From contig CAYGYG010000030.1 in NCBI GenBank assembly GCA_964354155.1, forward strand, positions 1 to 31,247: DNA of 31,247 nt, written 5' to 3'. This document shows, one piece after another, positions 1 to 7,641 of this stretch. The first letter of the stretch is position 1. Every line of letters starts with the position of its first letter. The translations under genes were made by a program, and so were the position numbers. This DNA is from CAYGYG01 sp964354155. GTDB lineage: Bacteria; Hydrothermota; Tepidihabitantia; SM23-42; CAYGYG01. Under the pieces are notes generated by a model, which worked only from the letters and a program-made list of their open reading frames with translations, made no database searches and was not told the DNA's origin.

Positions 1-69
1 CGCCCTTGTCTTTTTAATACAATAGGGAATTTACACAGAATAGTATACACTACCACGGCCAGTAAACTC

Positions 70-100
70 TTGACCTAACAGGGATTCTGAGTAGTATAAT
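70..100 (+). promoter_or_regulatory. Sigma-70-like promoter, predicted leaderless start
   Basis: TTGACC lies at 70-75. Two overlapping -10 options follow: TAGTAT at 92-97 (16-bp spacer, matching other promoters here) and TATAAT at 95-100 (19-bp spacer). The ATG at 106 is 5-8 nt after the -10, so transcription should start at or next to the start codon. No Shine-Dalgarno sequence is visible. Confidence 0.55.
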
Positions 101-105
101 CCTCA

Positions 106-1749
106 ATGTGGCTGTTCCTTCTGATCGTCCAGCTTGATGCCGAAACTACCCAGGTCGACACCACCAAGCCGCTTCCCTTTCTGCTCCAGGACCTTGCCGG
201 ATGGTTTGAGAAGTTCACGCCTCGGCAAGACCCCCGAATCGACAACGATGGTTGGTTCGCTGACCTGGCGCACCCGGCAAAATACTTGGGCGCGAAGATC
301 GACGAAGAGGGCTTCGTGGGCCGGGTACGTTCGGCCCGCTTCCGGGGTTTCGAGCCGGCGATCATGACCCTGGATGGCATCTTCCTGGAAGATCCCGTCT
401 TCGGCGCGAGCGATTTGGATCAGCTACCGGTTGACATCGTAAGGACCATCGCCTTGGGCCGGCCGCCAATCAACACCAGTCCGTCGGTCGGGATGCTGAA
501 TCTTACGACCAAGAAAAACATTTCGCCGACGCCCTGGAGTCAGCTGCGGTTTCTGTCGGGCAGTTACGGCGCCTCCAAGCTCGGCCTTGACTACAGCCGC
601 CACCTGTCGCGCCGCCTGGGTTGTTACGTCTCCTTTAACCAGCTTGAGAACCTGAGCTACCGCGCGCAAAGCACCACCAACCATTCCTCGCTTTTCGCCA
701 GTCTGTACGGCCTGGTTGGTATGCCGATGAACGCCACGTTCTATTCAGCCGGCAACGGTCGTACCCTGCCGGACTACTACTGGCAGGACAAAGACCTTAC
801 CGGCGGCTCGGTCATGGCCGGCGATTCTTCCTTCGTCCTCACCGGGTCTTACTTCAATAACAATTATCAGCGGTACTCGATCGGAGCGGGCGCCGACACC
901 CTGCACCACCGCGTGCATTCCTTACGGCTGCAGGGCGAGACCGTTTTTGATCTCGAGCTTTTTCGCATCAACTTCGGTGCGTCCGGCCAATACAATATTC
1001 TCCGCAGTAATTACTTGCCTGAAGCCGACTGGCTCGGGTCGCTGGTGTGGAGCGGGATAACGGTGGATATCGGCCGGCTCGGCATCGAACCCCGGATCGG
1101 CGTCGACGCCCAGGACTTTACGAATCTACAGTTTCTCCCCGGACTCGCGCTGCGGTACGCGGTCATGGAATCGACCTACCTGAAATCGGGATTCGAACGG
1201 AGCGTAGATCGTTCGGGTTATATCAGCACGGCGTTCGACTCCGCAACTTTAGGCAGTTACCGGATGAAGGGCAATCCCGGCCTGGCACCCGAGGTCTTCA
1301 ATACCGCTACCTTGGGCATCCAACACCGGTGGGGCAATATCACCGGGTACGGCGCCCGGGTTCTGGACCGCATCGTCGAACGACCGGATAGTCGCGGATA
1401 TTCGATGCCGACAAACAGTGCGCCTGCCGACTACTACGGCATCAGCGGCTATGCCGCAATCAGTCCGGTCCGCGGCCTCGACTTCTTCTACAGCGCCAAC
1501 TATTGTCTTCAGGACTCGGCCGACTACTCTTATCTGGGCGTGCGCTACCGCTATGACCTGACCCATGTTTCATTCCTGGCCGGGTATGAGAAGGAATGGA
1601 ACCAACAACACATTCACCACGGTCAAATAGGGCTCAGGTTCATTGATTTCCATTTCTTTCTCAGGGTTGAGAATTTTCTTAACGACCAGACCCCGGGCAT
1701 CCGGCCGCGCTCGGCCCTCCTGGGCGGATTCTGGAACTTCTCGGATTGA
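106..1749 (+). CDS. TonB-dependent-receptor-like outer membrane beta-barrel
   Basis: A 547-residue predicted outer membrane protein. It opens with a very short hydrophobic segment (MWLFLLIVQL) that could be a minimal signal peptide, although it lacks the usual basic N-terminus. Residues ~65-135 resemble a TonB plug: a xRxRGF-type motif, then 'LDGIFLEDP', then 'DIVRTIALGRPP' and 'GMLNLTTKK', the usual plug order ending in an I/LxITKK-like strand. The rest has alternating aromatic/polar strands typical of a barrel. At ~550 residues it is shorter than most TonB receptors (600-900), and no TonB box or carboxypeptidase-like N-terminal domain is seen. The ATG is the only usable start after an in-frame stop at 97-99. 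It is followed by the PTS operon but may have its own transcript. The substrate is unknown. Confidence 0.75.
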   Translation: MWLFLLIVQLDAETTQVDTTKPLPFLLQDLAGWFEKFTPRQDPRIDNDGWFADLAHPAKYLGAKIDEEGFVGRVRSARFRGFEPAIMTLDGIFLEDPVFGASDLDQLPVDIVRTIALGRPPINTSPSVGMLNLTTKKNISPTPWSQLRFLSGSYGASKLGLDYSRHLSRRLGCYVSFNQLENLSYRAQSTTNHSSLFASLYGLVGMPMNATFYSAGNGRTLPDYYWQDKDLTGGSVMAGDSSFVLTGSYFNNNYQRYSIGAGADTLHHRVHSLRLQGETVFDLELFRINFGASGQYNILRSNYLPEADWLGSLVWSGITVDIGRLGIEPRIGVDAQDFTNLQFLPGLALRYAVMESTYLKSGFERSVDRSGYISTAFDSATLGSYRMKGNPGLAPEVFNTATLGIQHRWGNITGYGARVLDRIVERPDSRGYSMPTNSAPADYYGISGYAAISPVRGLDFFYSANYCLQDSADYSYLGVRYRYDLTHVSFLAGYEKEWNQQHIHHGQIGLRFIDFHFFLRVENFLNDQTPGIRPRSALLGGFWNFSD

Positions 1750-1795
1750 GCCGCCTGGTGGAGTGCTTTTCACCATTTCTCACCCTCCCCTTTAT

Positions 1796-1816
1796 CCCCT
1801 CCCGTCAAGGGAGGGG
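1796..1816. repeat. Short palindromic hairpin between barrel gene and PTS operon
   Basis: CCCCTCCC (1796-1803) and GGGAGGGG (1809-1816) form a perfect 8-bp stem with a 5-nt loop. No T-run follows on either strand, so it is not a classical intrinsic terminator. It has the look of a dispersed intergenic palindrome, but only one copy lies in the window. Confidence 0.55.
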
Positions 1817-1865
1817 AATAGCGACTTATGTTTCTGTTTCTTAGAATGGCTAAACTGTTACGAAT

Positions 1866-2336
1866 ATGATACTGAGAGTCGACGACCGCTACGTCCACGG
1901 CCAGGTCATCGCCGGCTGGGTCAGACCGCTGGGCATCAGTCATCTGATTTTGGCCTCCGACGAAATCGCGGCCGATGAGTGGGCCCGGAACACCTACGCC
2001 CTGGCCGTGCCCGACAATGTCAAGTTCTCGGTGGCCGCGCTTGACGACTTGATGGCCAAGCTCGACGAGAAGCGCAATAAAACCATGGTCGTGGTCGGCA
2101 GCCTCAAAGAAGCCCTGGCCCTGATCGAAAAAGGCCTGGCCGTCCCGGAGGTCGACCTCGGCTGTGTCGGCTATGAAGAGGGCAAGTGCGAAGTCTGCTC
2201 CTACATCTACCTGAGCCACGAGGAAATCGAGTACGCCCGGGCCATCGACAGCAAGGGAATCAAGGTGCAGGCCCGCGCCCTGCCCAATTGCCCGATCACC
2301 GACGTAATGAAGGTGCTCAAGGGCAGCAAGCATTAG
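1866..2336 (+). CDS. PTS mannose-family EIIB component
   Basis: A 156-residue cytoplasmic protein of the PTS IIB (mannose/sorbose) family, which passes phosphate from EIIA to the incoming sugar. The diagnostic N-terminus is intact: 'LRVDDRYVHGQV', with the phospho-accepting histidine at about residue 11 in the RxxHGQV context, followed by 'ILASDEIAADEW'. Length is normal for a stand-alone IIB; the IIA domain often fused to it is absent. No Shine-Dalgarno precedes the ATG, and only weak -10-like sequences (TAGAAT 1842-1847, TAAACT 1851-1856) occur nearby, so its promoter is uncertain. It is the first gene of a tight operon; IIC starts 13 nt downstream. The specific sugar cannot be read from sequence; the linked phosphomannose/phosphoglucose isomerase suggests mannose, glucose or glucosamine. 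Confidence 0.93.
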   Translation: MILRVDDRYVHGQVIAGWVRPLGISHLILASDEIAADEWARNTYALAVPDNVKFSVAALDDLMAKLDEKRNKTMVVVGSLKEALALIEKGLAVPEVDLGCVGYEEGKCEVCSYIYLSHEEIEYARAIDSKGIKVQARALPNCPITDVMKVLKGSKH

Positions 2337-2349
2337 GCGGTGGTGACGG

Positions 2350-3000
2350 ATGTTGATTCTTGAGCTGGCATTGATCGGCAGTCTGCTCCTGCTGGACAAG
2401 TACGCAATCGGGGAGTTCGGCCTTTCTCAGCCGCTTGTCGTCGGCCCGATAATCGGCATGATCTTCGGCTCGCTTGAAGCCGGCCTGCTGATGGGTGCGC
2501 TGGTGCAACTGCTGTTCTTCAGCAACCTTCCGATCGGCCGCTCGATTCCGCCGGACAGCCAGGCGGGCGCGGTTCTGGGCATTTCAACTTACGTTATGCT
2601 CAAGGGACGAATACCCCACGAGAATCTCTTTACTTTCAGTTTCCTGATCGCCATCCTCGGCAGTGTCCTGGCGACATATCCCGATATCTTCGCCCGCAAG
2701 CTCAGTAACCGGCTCTATCAACGTTTCATAAAAAGAGAGAACGAGTACTTCAGACTCCACCTGCTCGGCCTGGGCATCGTTTTCGCACGCGGCCTCCTCT
2801 TTCTTCTCGTCATGCTGATTGCCATCAATATCCTGTCCTTCGCCGGCCGGTATTTCAAGATTGAAACGACGGTCCTGCTCGCCGCCAGCATCAGTGTTGG
2901 CGGTGCCAACGCCATCTACCTTTTCTACAAGAAGAAATATGTGCCTTTTCTTGCCGCCGGAGTGCTAATCGGATGCCTCTATCAATATCTCGTCAGATAA
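2350..3000 (+). CDS. PTS mannose-family EIIC permease
   Basis: A 216-residue integral membrane protein that, with IID, forms the sugar-translocating channel of a mannose-class PTS. It shows several hydrophobic helices and the family feature 'QPLVVGPIIGMIFGSLEAGLLMGALVQLL' in two parts near residues 25-55, then 'IPPDSQAGAVLG' (compare the 'AAVAPDAALAS' region of ManY). It is shorter than E. coli ManY (~266 residues), mostly at the C-terminus. The ATG has only a weak GGTGG-like upstream site. Its last 28 bases overlap the start of the IID gene, implying coupled translation. Confidence 0.9.
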   Translation: MLILELALIGSLLLLDKYAIGEFGLSQPLVVGPIIGMIFGSLEAGLLMGALVQLLFFSNLPIGRSIPPDSQAGAVLGISTYVMLKGRIPHENLFTFSFLIAILGSVLATYPDIFARKLSNRLYQRFIKRENEYFRLHLLGLGIVFARGLLFLLVMLIAINILSFAGRYFKIETTVLLAASISVGGANAIYLFYKKKYVPFLAAGVLIGCLYQYLVR

Positions 3001-3692
3001 GGCTCTTCTTCTCCAGCCTCTTTCTTCAGGCCTCATGGTCGTTCTCGGGCATGCAGACCCTGGGGTTTGTCAATTCATTGTTGTCCGGAATCGATGACCG
3101 GACGATGCGGGAAAACGCGCTTAGAGACCACAAGGCACTTTTCAATACCCACCCCTACCTTGCTTCGTACATGCTGGGAGCGGTTCTCCGCCTGATCGAA
3201 GACCGGCAGCTGGGCGTGACCGACATAAAACGCTTCAAAGGTATCGGCCAGGGAACGATGGCCACGAGCGGCGATCTCTTCTTCTGGAGTACGCTCCGCC
3301 CGACCCTCTCAATCCTCGGTATCATCGTCACGCTGCGCTTCGGGCTCGTTGGTCCCATCGCCTTCCTGGTGCTGCTCAATCTCTTCCACCTCTTCCACCG
3401 CTTTCATGGCATCCGGGTCGGCTATACGCTGGGGCGCAACGTACTTAACATCGTGACCGCCCACGGTTTTGCCCGGGTGCAGCAGATCTTTGAAATCACC
3501 GGCCTGGTTGTCGGTGCGGTCTTTCTGGCCTTCTTCCCCTTTGCCCCGCTTGCGTTCAGTATGATTCCTTTGATTCTACTGCTCTTATTGGCCAGCTTGA
3601 TTCTACTCTATACGAAACGCCCTTACGGTTATCTTTTGGCGGTCATTATCGCCTTTCTATTGTTCGTGAACTTTTTCATCGGGAAAATATGA
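2973..3692 (+). CDS. PTS mannose-family EIID component
   Basis: A 239-residue inner-membrane partner of IIC. The N-terminus 'LFFSSLFLQASWSFSGMQTLGFVNSLLSG' (read as two adjacent parts) is the hallmark of IID proteins. It is followed by 'FNTHPYLASYMLGAV' and 'GIGQGTMATSGDLFFWSTLRP', the usual soluble loop before the C-terminal helices. Three or so hydrophobic helices follow, ending with a short cytoplasmic tail. It is somewhat shorter than ManZ (~283). The start lies inside the end of the IIC gene, and the stop overlaps the HPr start as ATGA, so the three membrane/transfer genes are translationally chained. Confidence 0.92.
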   Translation: MPLSISRQIRLFFSSLFLQASWSFSGMQTLGFVNSLLSGIDDRTMRENALRDHKALFNTHPYLASYMLGAVLRLIEDRQLGVTDIKRFKGIGQGTMATSGDLFFWSTLRPTLSILGIIVTLRFGLVGPIAFLVLLNLFHLFHRFHGIRVGYTLGRNVLNIVTAHGFARVQQIFEITGLVVGAVFLAFFPFAPLAFSMIPLILLLLLASLILLYTKRPYGYLLAVIIAFLLFVNFFIGKI

Positions 3693-3955
3693 TAAACAAG
3701 ACCATCATTATCAAGAATGAATACGGGCTCCACGCCCTGCCCGCGTCCCGCTTTGTCAAAGCCGCCGACAAGTTCCAGTGTCACGTCCGGTTGGTCAAAG
3801 ACGGAATCGAAGTTGACGGTAAATCGATAATGGGTATACTTACCCTGGCCTGTGAAAAAGGCAGCAAAGTTGAGTTGAAGGTCGACGGACCGGACGAAAA
3901 AACAGCATTGGAAACCCTTGGCAAAATCCTGGAAGGAGCGGACGTTGGACACTAA
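3689..3955 (+). CDS. ptsH: HPr-family phosphocarrier with Leu in place of Arg17
   Basis: An 88-residue HPr, the small carrier that takes phosphate from Enzyme I on His15 and hands it to EIIA. His15 is present (GLH-ALPAS) and Ser46 lies in 'KSIMGIL', the regulatory site phosphorylated by HPr kinase in many bacteria. The unusual point is residue 17: nearly all HPr proteins have HxRP, with the arginine stabilising the phosphohistidine, whereas this one reads H-A-L-P (codon CTG). An arginine occurs at position 21 instead. Length and fold pattern are otherwise normal. The gene starts by ATGA overlap with IID and overlaps the Enzyme I start by 11 bases. Confidence 0.93.
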   Translation: MINKTIIIKNEYGLHALPASRFVKAADKFQCHVRLVKDGIEVDGKSIMGILTLACEKGSKVELKVDGPDEKTALETLGKILEGADVGH

Positions 3956-5696
3956 AGAGCTGGTCGTACACGGCATCCCCGTATCCAAAGGTATTGCGAT
4001 CGGTAGAGCGTTCATTTATCACGTCATCACGCCCAGTGTCGTTGAGTCGGACATCGATGATGTCGAAGCCGAAATCGCACGTTTCCAGGGAGCAGTGGCC
4101 AAGACCAAGAAGGATTTGCTACTCGTCAAGAAGCGCATCGCCGAGGAGATGACGCTTGACCTCGGTAACTTCCTGGAAGCACAGCTTTTGATGATCGACG
4201 ATGCCAAATTCAATCAAGAAGTCGTCGAAGGGATCAAACGGGAGCGCAAGAACTGCGAGCACATTTATCACAAGCTGGTCACCACTTTCACCGGCCGGCT
4301 GTTGGTTTCGAAAGATGTCTATTTCCGCGAGCGCTCCTACGATATCTGGGATGTCGCCAACCGCCTCCTGCGTAATCTCCTCGGCGAAGAACACGTGACG
4401 ATTCTCGAGGCGCCGAAGGGTTCGATTGTCGTGACCAACGACCTGCCGCCGTCCGAGGCGGCCCTTATCAACCCCAAGCAGATCCTCGGCGTCGCATCGG
4501 AGATGGGCGGCGTCACGTCTCATACTGCAATCATGGCCAAGGCGCTCGAGATACCGGCCGTGCTGGGTGTCCACGATCTGCTGGCCAAGATAATTGAAGG
4601 CGAGATGATCGTCCTCGATGGCGAACGCGGCCTCGTCATCAAGAACCCCAAGGAAAGCCGCATCCGCAGCTACCAGGTCGAAATCGAGCGGCTTGAGGAG
4701 CATAGGCGGTCGCTGATCCCGGTGGCTCAACTGCCACCCAAGACCATAGACGGCAAATACGTCGACATTTCGGCCAACATCGAATTCTTGAGCGAAGTCT
4801 CGTCGGCCATTCGCTACGGCGCCGAAGGGGTCGGCCTTTTCCGAACCGAGTTTCTCTACCTGGCCAAACGCGGCCTGCCGACCGAAGAAGAGCAGTATCA
4901 GATATACTATTCACTGGCCAAGCGGATGAAACACAAGGCGGTCATCATCAGAACTTTCGACCTCGGCGGCGACAAGGTCCGTGCCGGCTACCGGGAAGCC
5001 AATCCTTTTTTGGGTTGGCGCGCAATCCGAGTGTGCCTCGATGATGTCGGCTTTTTCAAGACCCAGTTGCGCGCGATTCTGCGGGCCGCGGTACTCGGCA
5101 ATGTCAAGGTGATGTTCCCGATGATTGCCACGCTGGAAGAATTGAGGAAGGCGAAAATTATCCTCGACCGGACCAAAGAGGAGCTGACCCGGGAGAAAGT
5201 AGAATTCGGTGCCGACCTGGCGGTCGGCATCATGGTTGAAACTCCGTCGGCGGCGCTCATGAGCGAGCACCTGGCGCGGGAGTGCGATTTCTTCAGCATC
5301 GGATCGAATGATTTGACCCAGTACACCCTGGCCGTCGACCGGGGCAACGAACGCATCCATCGTCTTTTTGATCACTTCCACCCGGCCGTCCTGAAGCTCA
5401 TCGCCATGGTTGCCGACGCCGCCCACAAGTATAATATCATGGTCGGGGTCTGCGGTGAAATCGCATCCGACATCCTCGGCCTGCCGCTCTTGGTTGGCTT
5501 GGGTATTGATGAGTTGTCGATGACCCCCTCGGTCATTCCGGAAGCGAAGTACATGCTGCGCGGCATTAAAGTCAGCGATGCAGTAGAAATCGCCCGCCAC
5601 TGCCTGTCCCTGCGCACACCCCTTGAGGTTCGCCGGTTTCTGGCTCGCTCGATTGACAAGACCTTTCCTGATCTCTTGACCGTCCCCAGCGTTTAA
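3945..5696 (+). CDS. ptsI: PTS Enzyme I (PEP-protein phosphotransferase)
   Basis: A 583-residue cytoplasmic Enzyme I, which autophosphorylates from phosphoenolpyruvate and charges HPr. The swivelling domain carries the active histidine in 'GGVTSHTAIMAKALEIPAV'. The C-terminal TIM barrel shows 'GVGLFRTEFLYL', 'RTFDLGGDK', 'GIMVETPSAA', 'FFSIGSNDLTQYTLAVDRGN' and the active-site cysteine in 'VCGEIASD'. All hallmark residues are present, so it should be functional. The chosen start is TTG at 3945, six bases after a strong GGAAGGAG (3931-3938), giving 'MDTKELVVHGIPVSKGIAIG', which fits family N-termini; an in-frame ATG at 3918 would add nine residues inside the HPr gene. It closes the PTS block, two bases before the isomerase gene. 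Confidence 0.95.
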   Translation: MDTKELVVHGIPVSKGIAIGRAFIYHVITPSVVESDIDDVEAEIARFQGAVAKTKKDLLLVKKRIAEEMTLDLGNFLEAQLLMIDDAKFNQEVVEGIKRERKNCEHIYHKLVTTFTGRLLVSKDVYFRERSYDIWDVANRLLRNLLGEEHVTILEAPKGSIVVTNDLPPSEAALINPKQILGVASEMGGVTSHTAIMAKALEIPAVLGVHDLLAKIIEGEMIVLDGERGLVIKNPKESRIRSYQVEIERLEEHRRSLIPVAQLPPKTIDGKYVDISANIEFLSEVSSAIRYGAEGVGLFRTEFLYLAKRGLPTEEEQYQIYYSLAKRMKHKAVIIRTFDLGGDKVRAGYREANPFLGWRAIRVCLDDVGFFKTQLRAILRAAVLGNVKVMFPMIATLEELRKAKIILDRTKEELTREKVEFGADLAVGIMVETPSAALMSEHLARECDFFSIGSNDLTQYTLAVDRGNERIHRLFDHFHPAVLKLIAMVADAAHKYNIMVGVCGEIASDILGLPLLVGLGIDELSMTPSVIPEAKYMLRGIKVSDAVEIARHCLSLRTPLEVRRFLARSIDKTFPDLLTVPSV

Positions 5697-5698
5697 CC

Positions 5699-6673
5699 GT
5701 GTTTGAACTAGTCTACAGCCTGCCCGAGGAAATCGAAATCGCGCTCGAGATTGCCCGGTCGAGCCTGATTCGTCCCCGCAACGTTAGGCAACTCGTCATC
5801 TGCGGTATGGGTGGCTCCGGGATCGGCGGTGAATTGCTGGCCGGGCTCTACGGCCCGGGCATCCGCATCCCGGTTCTCACCGTCAAGGACTACCGCCTGC
5901 CCCCCTCGGTCGACCGGAACACACTGGTCATTCTGGTCAGTTATTCCGGCAATACCGAAGAGACCCTGTCCGGTTTCCGCGCCGCCCGGCAGAAGAAATG
6001 CGCTACCGTGATTGTCTCAAGCGGCGGCCGGCTGGCACGGTTGCAGGGTCCTGACAATGCAATCATCATTCCCGGTGGATTGCCGCCCCGGGCCGCGCTC
6101 GGCTATCTATTCACGCCCCTGCCCTTCATTCTGTGGCGCTTCGGGCTTATTGCCGATCCTTATCCGCCCCTGGCCCGCCTGGTTGGATTCCTGAAAAGAC
6201 AAAGAAGACAAATCATGCCCGAATCATCGCGCTTGGCCCGCTGGCTGTACGGTTCCCTGCCGATCATCTACTCCAATTCGCCGGCCTACCATCCGGTTGC
6301 CTACCGCTGGCGTTGTCAGTTCAACGAAAACAGCAAGGTCTTCGCGCACAGTCACGCGATTCCCGAAATGAACCACAACGAAATCGTCGGCATCGGCCGC
6401 ACCCGAAAGGTAGCGCGCCTCACGAAGATTGTCTTCCTTGATGATCCGGACGCTAACCCCAGAAACACGAGGCGCGTCAAGATTACCGAACAGCTCATCG
6501 GCCACCAAACCGCGGGCGTGCGTCACTTCCAAGGCAGAGGATCAACTCCACTCGAGCGTGCCTTTTACCTCATCTGGCTGGGCGATTTCGCCTCGGTCTA
6601 CCTGGCTCGTCTCGAACGTGTCGATCCCCTGCCGGTCAAACGCATCGAAACGCTGAAGACGAGACTAAAATGA
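5699..6673 (+). CDS. Bifunctional phosphoglucose/phosphomannose isomerase (SIS domain)
   Basis: A 324-residue double-SIS protein of the PGI/PMI family, which interconverts glucose-6-P, mannose-6-P and fructose-6-P in the cytoplasm. Recognisable elements are 'VICGMGGSGIGGE' near residue 35, 'LVSYSGNTEET' near residue 80 (the phosphate-binding serines), 'FNENSK' and 'EMNHNEIVG' around residues 210-225, the last being the family's catalytic region. Length is normal. The start is GTG, two bases after the Enzyme I stop, with no independent ribosome site, so expression probably depends on the upstream genes. Position directly after the PTS suggests that it channels the imported sugar phosphate into glycolysis or nucleotide-sugar synthesis. 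Confidence 0.9.
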   Translation: MFELVYSLPEEIEIALEIARSSLIRPRNVRQLVICGMGGSGIGGELLAGLYGPGIRIPVLTVKDYRLPPSVDRNTLVILVSYSGNTEETLSGFRAARQKKCATVIVSSGGRLARLQGPDNAIIIPGGLPPRAALGYLFTPLPFILWRFGLIADPYPPLARLVGFLKRQRRQIMPESSRLARWLYGSLPIIYSNSPAYHPVAYRWRCQFNENSKVFAHSHAIPEMNHNEIVGIGRTRKVARLTKIVFLDDPDANPRNTRRVKITEQLIGHQTAGVRHFQGRGSTPLERAFYLIWLGDFASVYLARLERVDPLPVKRIETLKTRLK

Positions 6674-7641
6674 AAGTCGTAATACCGGCCGCCGGAACGG
6701 GGACTCGGCTGCGTCCCCATACCTACACCGTGCCCAAGTCACTGATCTACGTTGCCGGCAAACCAATTCTGGGTCACATCCTGGACCGGCTGGCGCCGTA
6801 CGATCCCGAATCCGTGGTCCTGATCATCGGCCACATGGGTGATGCGATTGTCGATTATGTACGGAAGCACTACCCGTACAGGTTTGAGTTCATCCGGCAG
6901 GAAGAGCAGCGCGGATTAGGCCACGCCGTTTATCAGGCCAAGGATATCGTCAAGAACGACGAGGCCCTTATTATCCTTGGGGACACGATCATTGACTGGC
7001 AGGTCGACGACGATTTTCGGCGGGAGTGCTTCATCGGGGTCAAGAAAGTCGCTGAGCCGGGTCGGTACGGCGTCGTCGAGATCGTCGGCGGCTATGTCAA
7101 AAGGCTTGTGGAAAAACCCGAAAAGCCGCCGTCTGACCTTGCGGTCGTCGGTGTCTACTATGTCACCGATTTCTCGCTGCTCGCCAAAGCGGTAGAGCAT
7201 CTGATTGACAAAGACATTCAAACGCGCGGCGAGTACCAGCTGACCGATGCCCTTCAGTTCATGGTCTCCCAGGGCGTCCGCTTAAGGCCGGTCACGGTCG
7301 AGGAGTGGCATGACTGCGGCAACGTCCCGTCGCTGGTTATCGCCAACCGCTACCTCCTCGATCGGAGTCACTATTTCAAGAAGCGTACCGATTCGATCAT
7401 CATTCCACCCTGCTACATCCACGACTCGGCCCAGACCACCCGATCGATCATTGGTCCGTACGTTTCGATCGGCGAAGGCGCTATCGTTGACAGCTCCATT
7501 ATCAAAGATTCAATCATCAATCCTTTTGCCCAGGTCGAGCGTGTCCTCCTTACCGATACGATTATCGGCCAGAAAGCAGTCGTCCACGGCGCATTCGAAA
7601 AATTGAACGTTGGTGATTCATCGGAAATGGAATCGACATGA
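6670..7641 (+). CDS. Sugar-1-phosphate nucleotidylyltransferase
   Basis: A 323-residue enzyme that joins a sugar-1-phosphate to an NTP to give a nucleotide sugar. The N-terminal Rossmann-like domain has the signature 'PAAGTGTRLRPHTYTVPKSL' (G-rich loop, Arg, and Lys of the PK motif) and 'LIILGDTIID', the metal-binding Asp region. Residues ~240-320 form a short left-handed beta-helix ('IIGPYVSIGEGAIVDSSIIK') typical of RmlA-long, GlmU-like or archaeal Glc-1-P thymidylyltransferases. Whether it makes dTDP-glucose, UDP-sugar or GDP-mannose cannot be decided; the neighbouring phosphomannose isomerase makes GDP-mannose possible. The start overlaps the isomerase stop as ATGA and the stop overlaps the next start the same way. 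Confidence 0.88.
   Translation: MKVVIPAAGTGTRLRPHTYTVPKSLIYVAGKPILGHILDRLAPYDPESVVLIIGHMGDAIVDYVRKHYPYRFEFIRQEEQRGLGHAVYQAKDIVKNDEALIILGDTIIDWQVDDDFRRECFIGVKKVAEPGRYGVVEIVGGYVKRLVEKPEKPPSDLAVVGVYYVTDFSLLAKAVEHLIDKDIQTRGEYQLTDALQFMVSQGVRLRPVTVEEWHDCGNVPSLVIANRYLLDRSHYFKKRTDSIIIPPCYIHDSAQTTRSIIGPYVSIGEGAIVDSSIIKDSIINPFAQVERVLLTDTIIGQKAVVHGAFEKLNVGDSSEMEST

Noticed and set aside
1796..1816. Rho-independent terminator between the barrel gene and PTS operon
   Set aside because: The stem is strong but no T-run follows on either strand; treated as a palindromic repeat.
1770..2399. 209-codon minus-strand ORF
   Set aside because: Antisense to EIIB and parts of EIIC; no recognisable motif and no ribosome site.
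4911..5600. 229-codon minus-strand ORF
   Set aside because: Shadow of Enzyme I, whose motifs fully account for the region.
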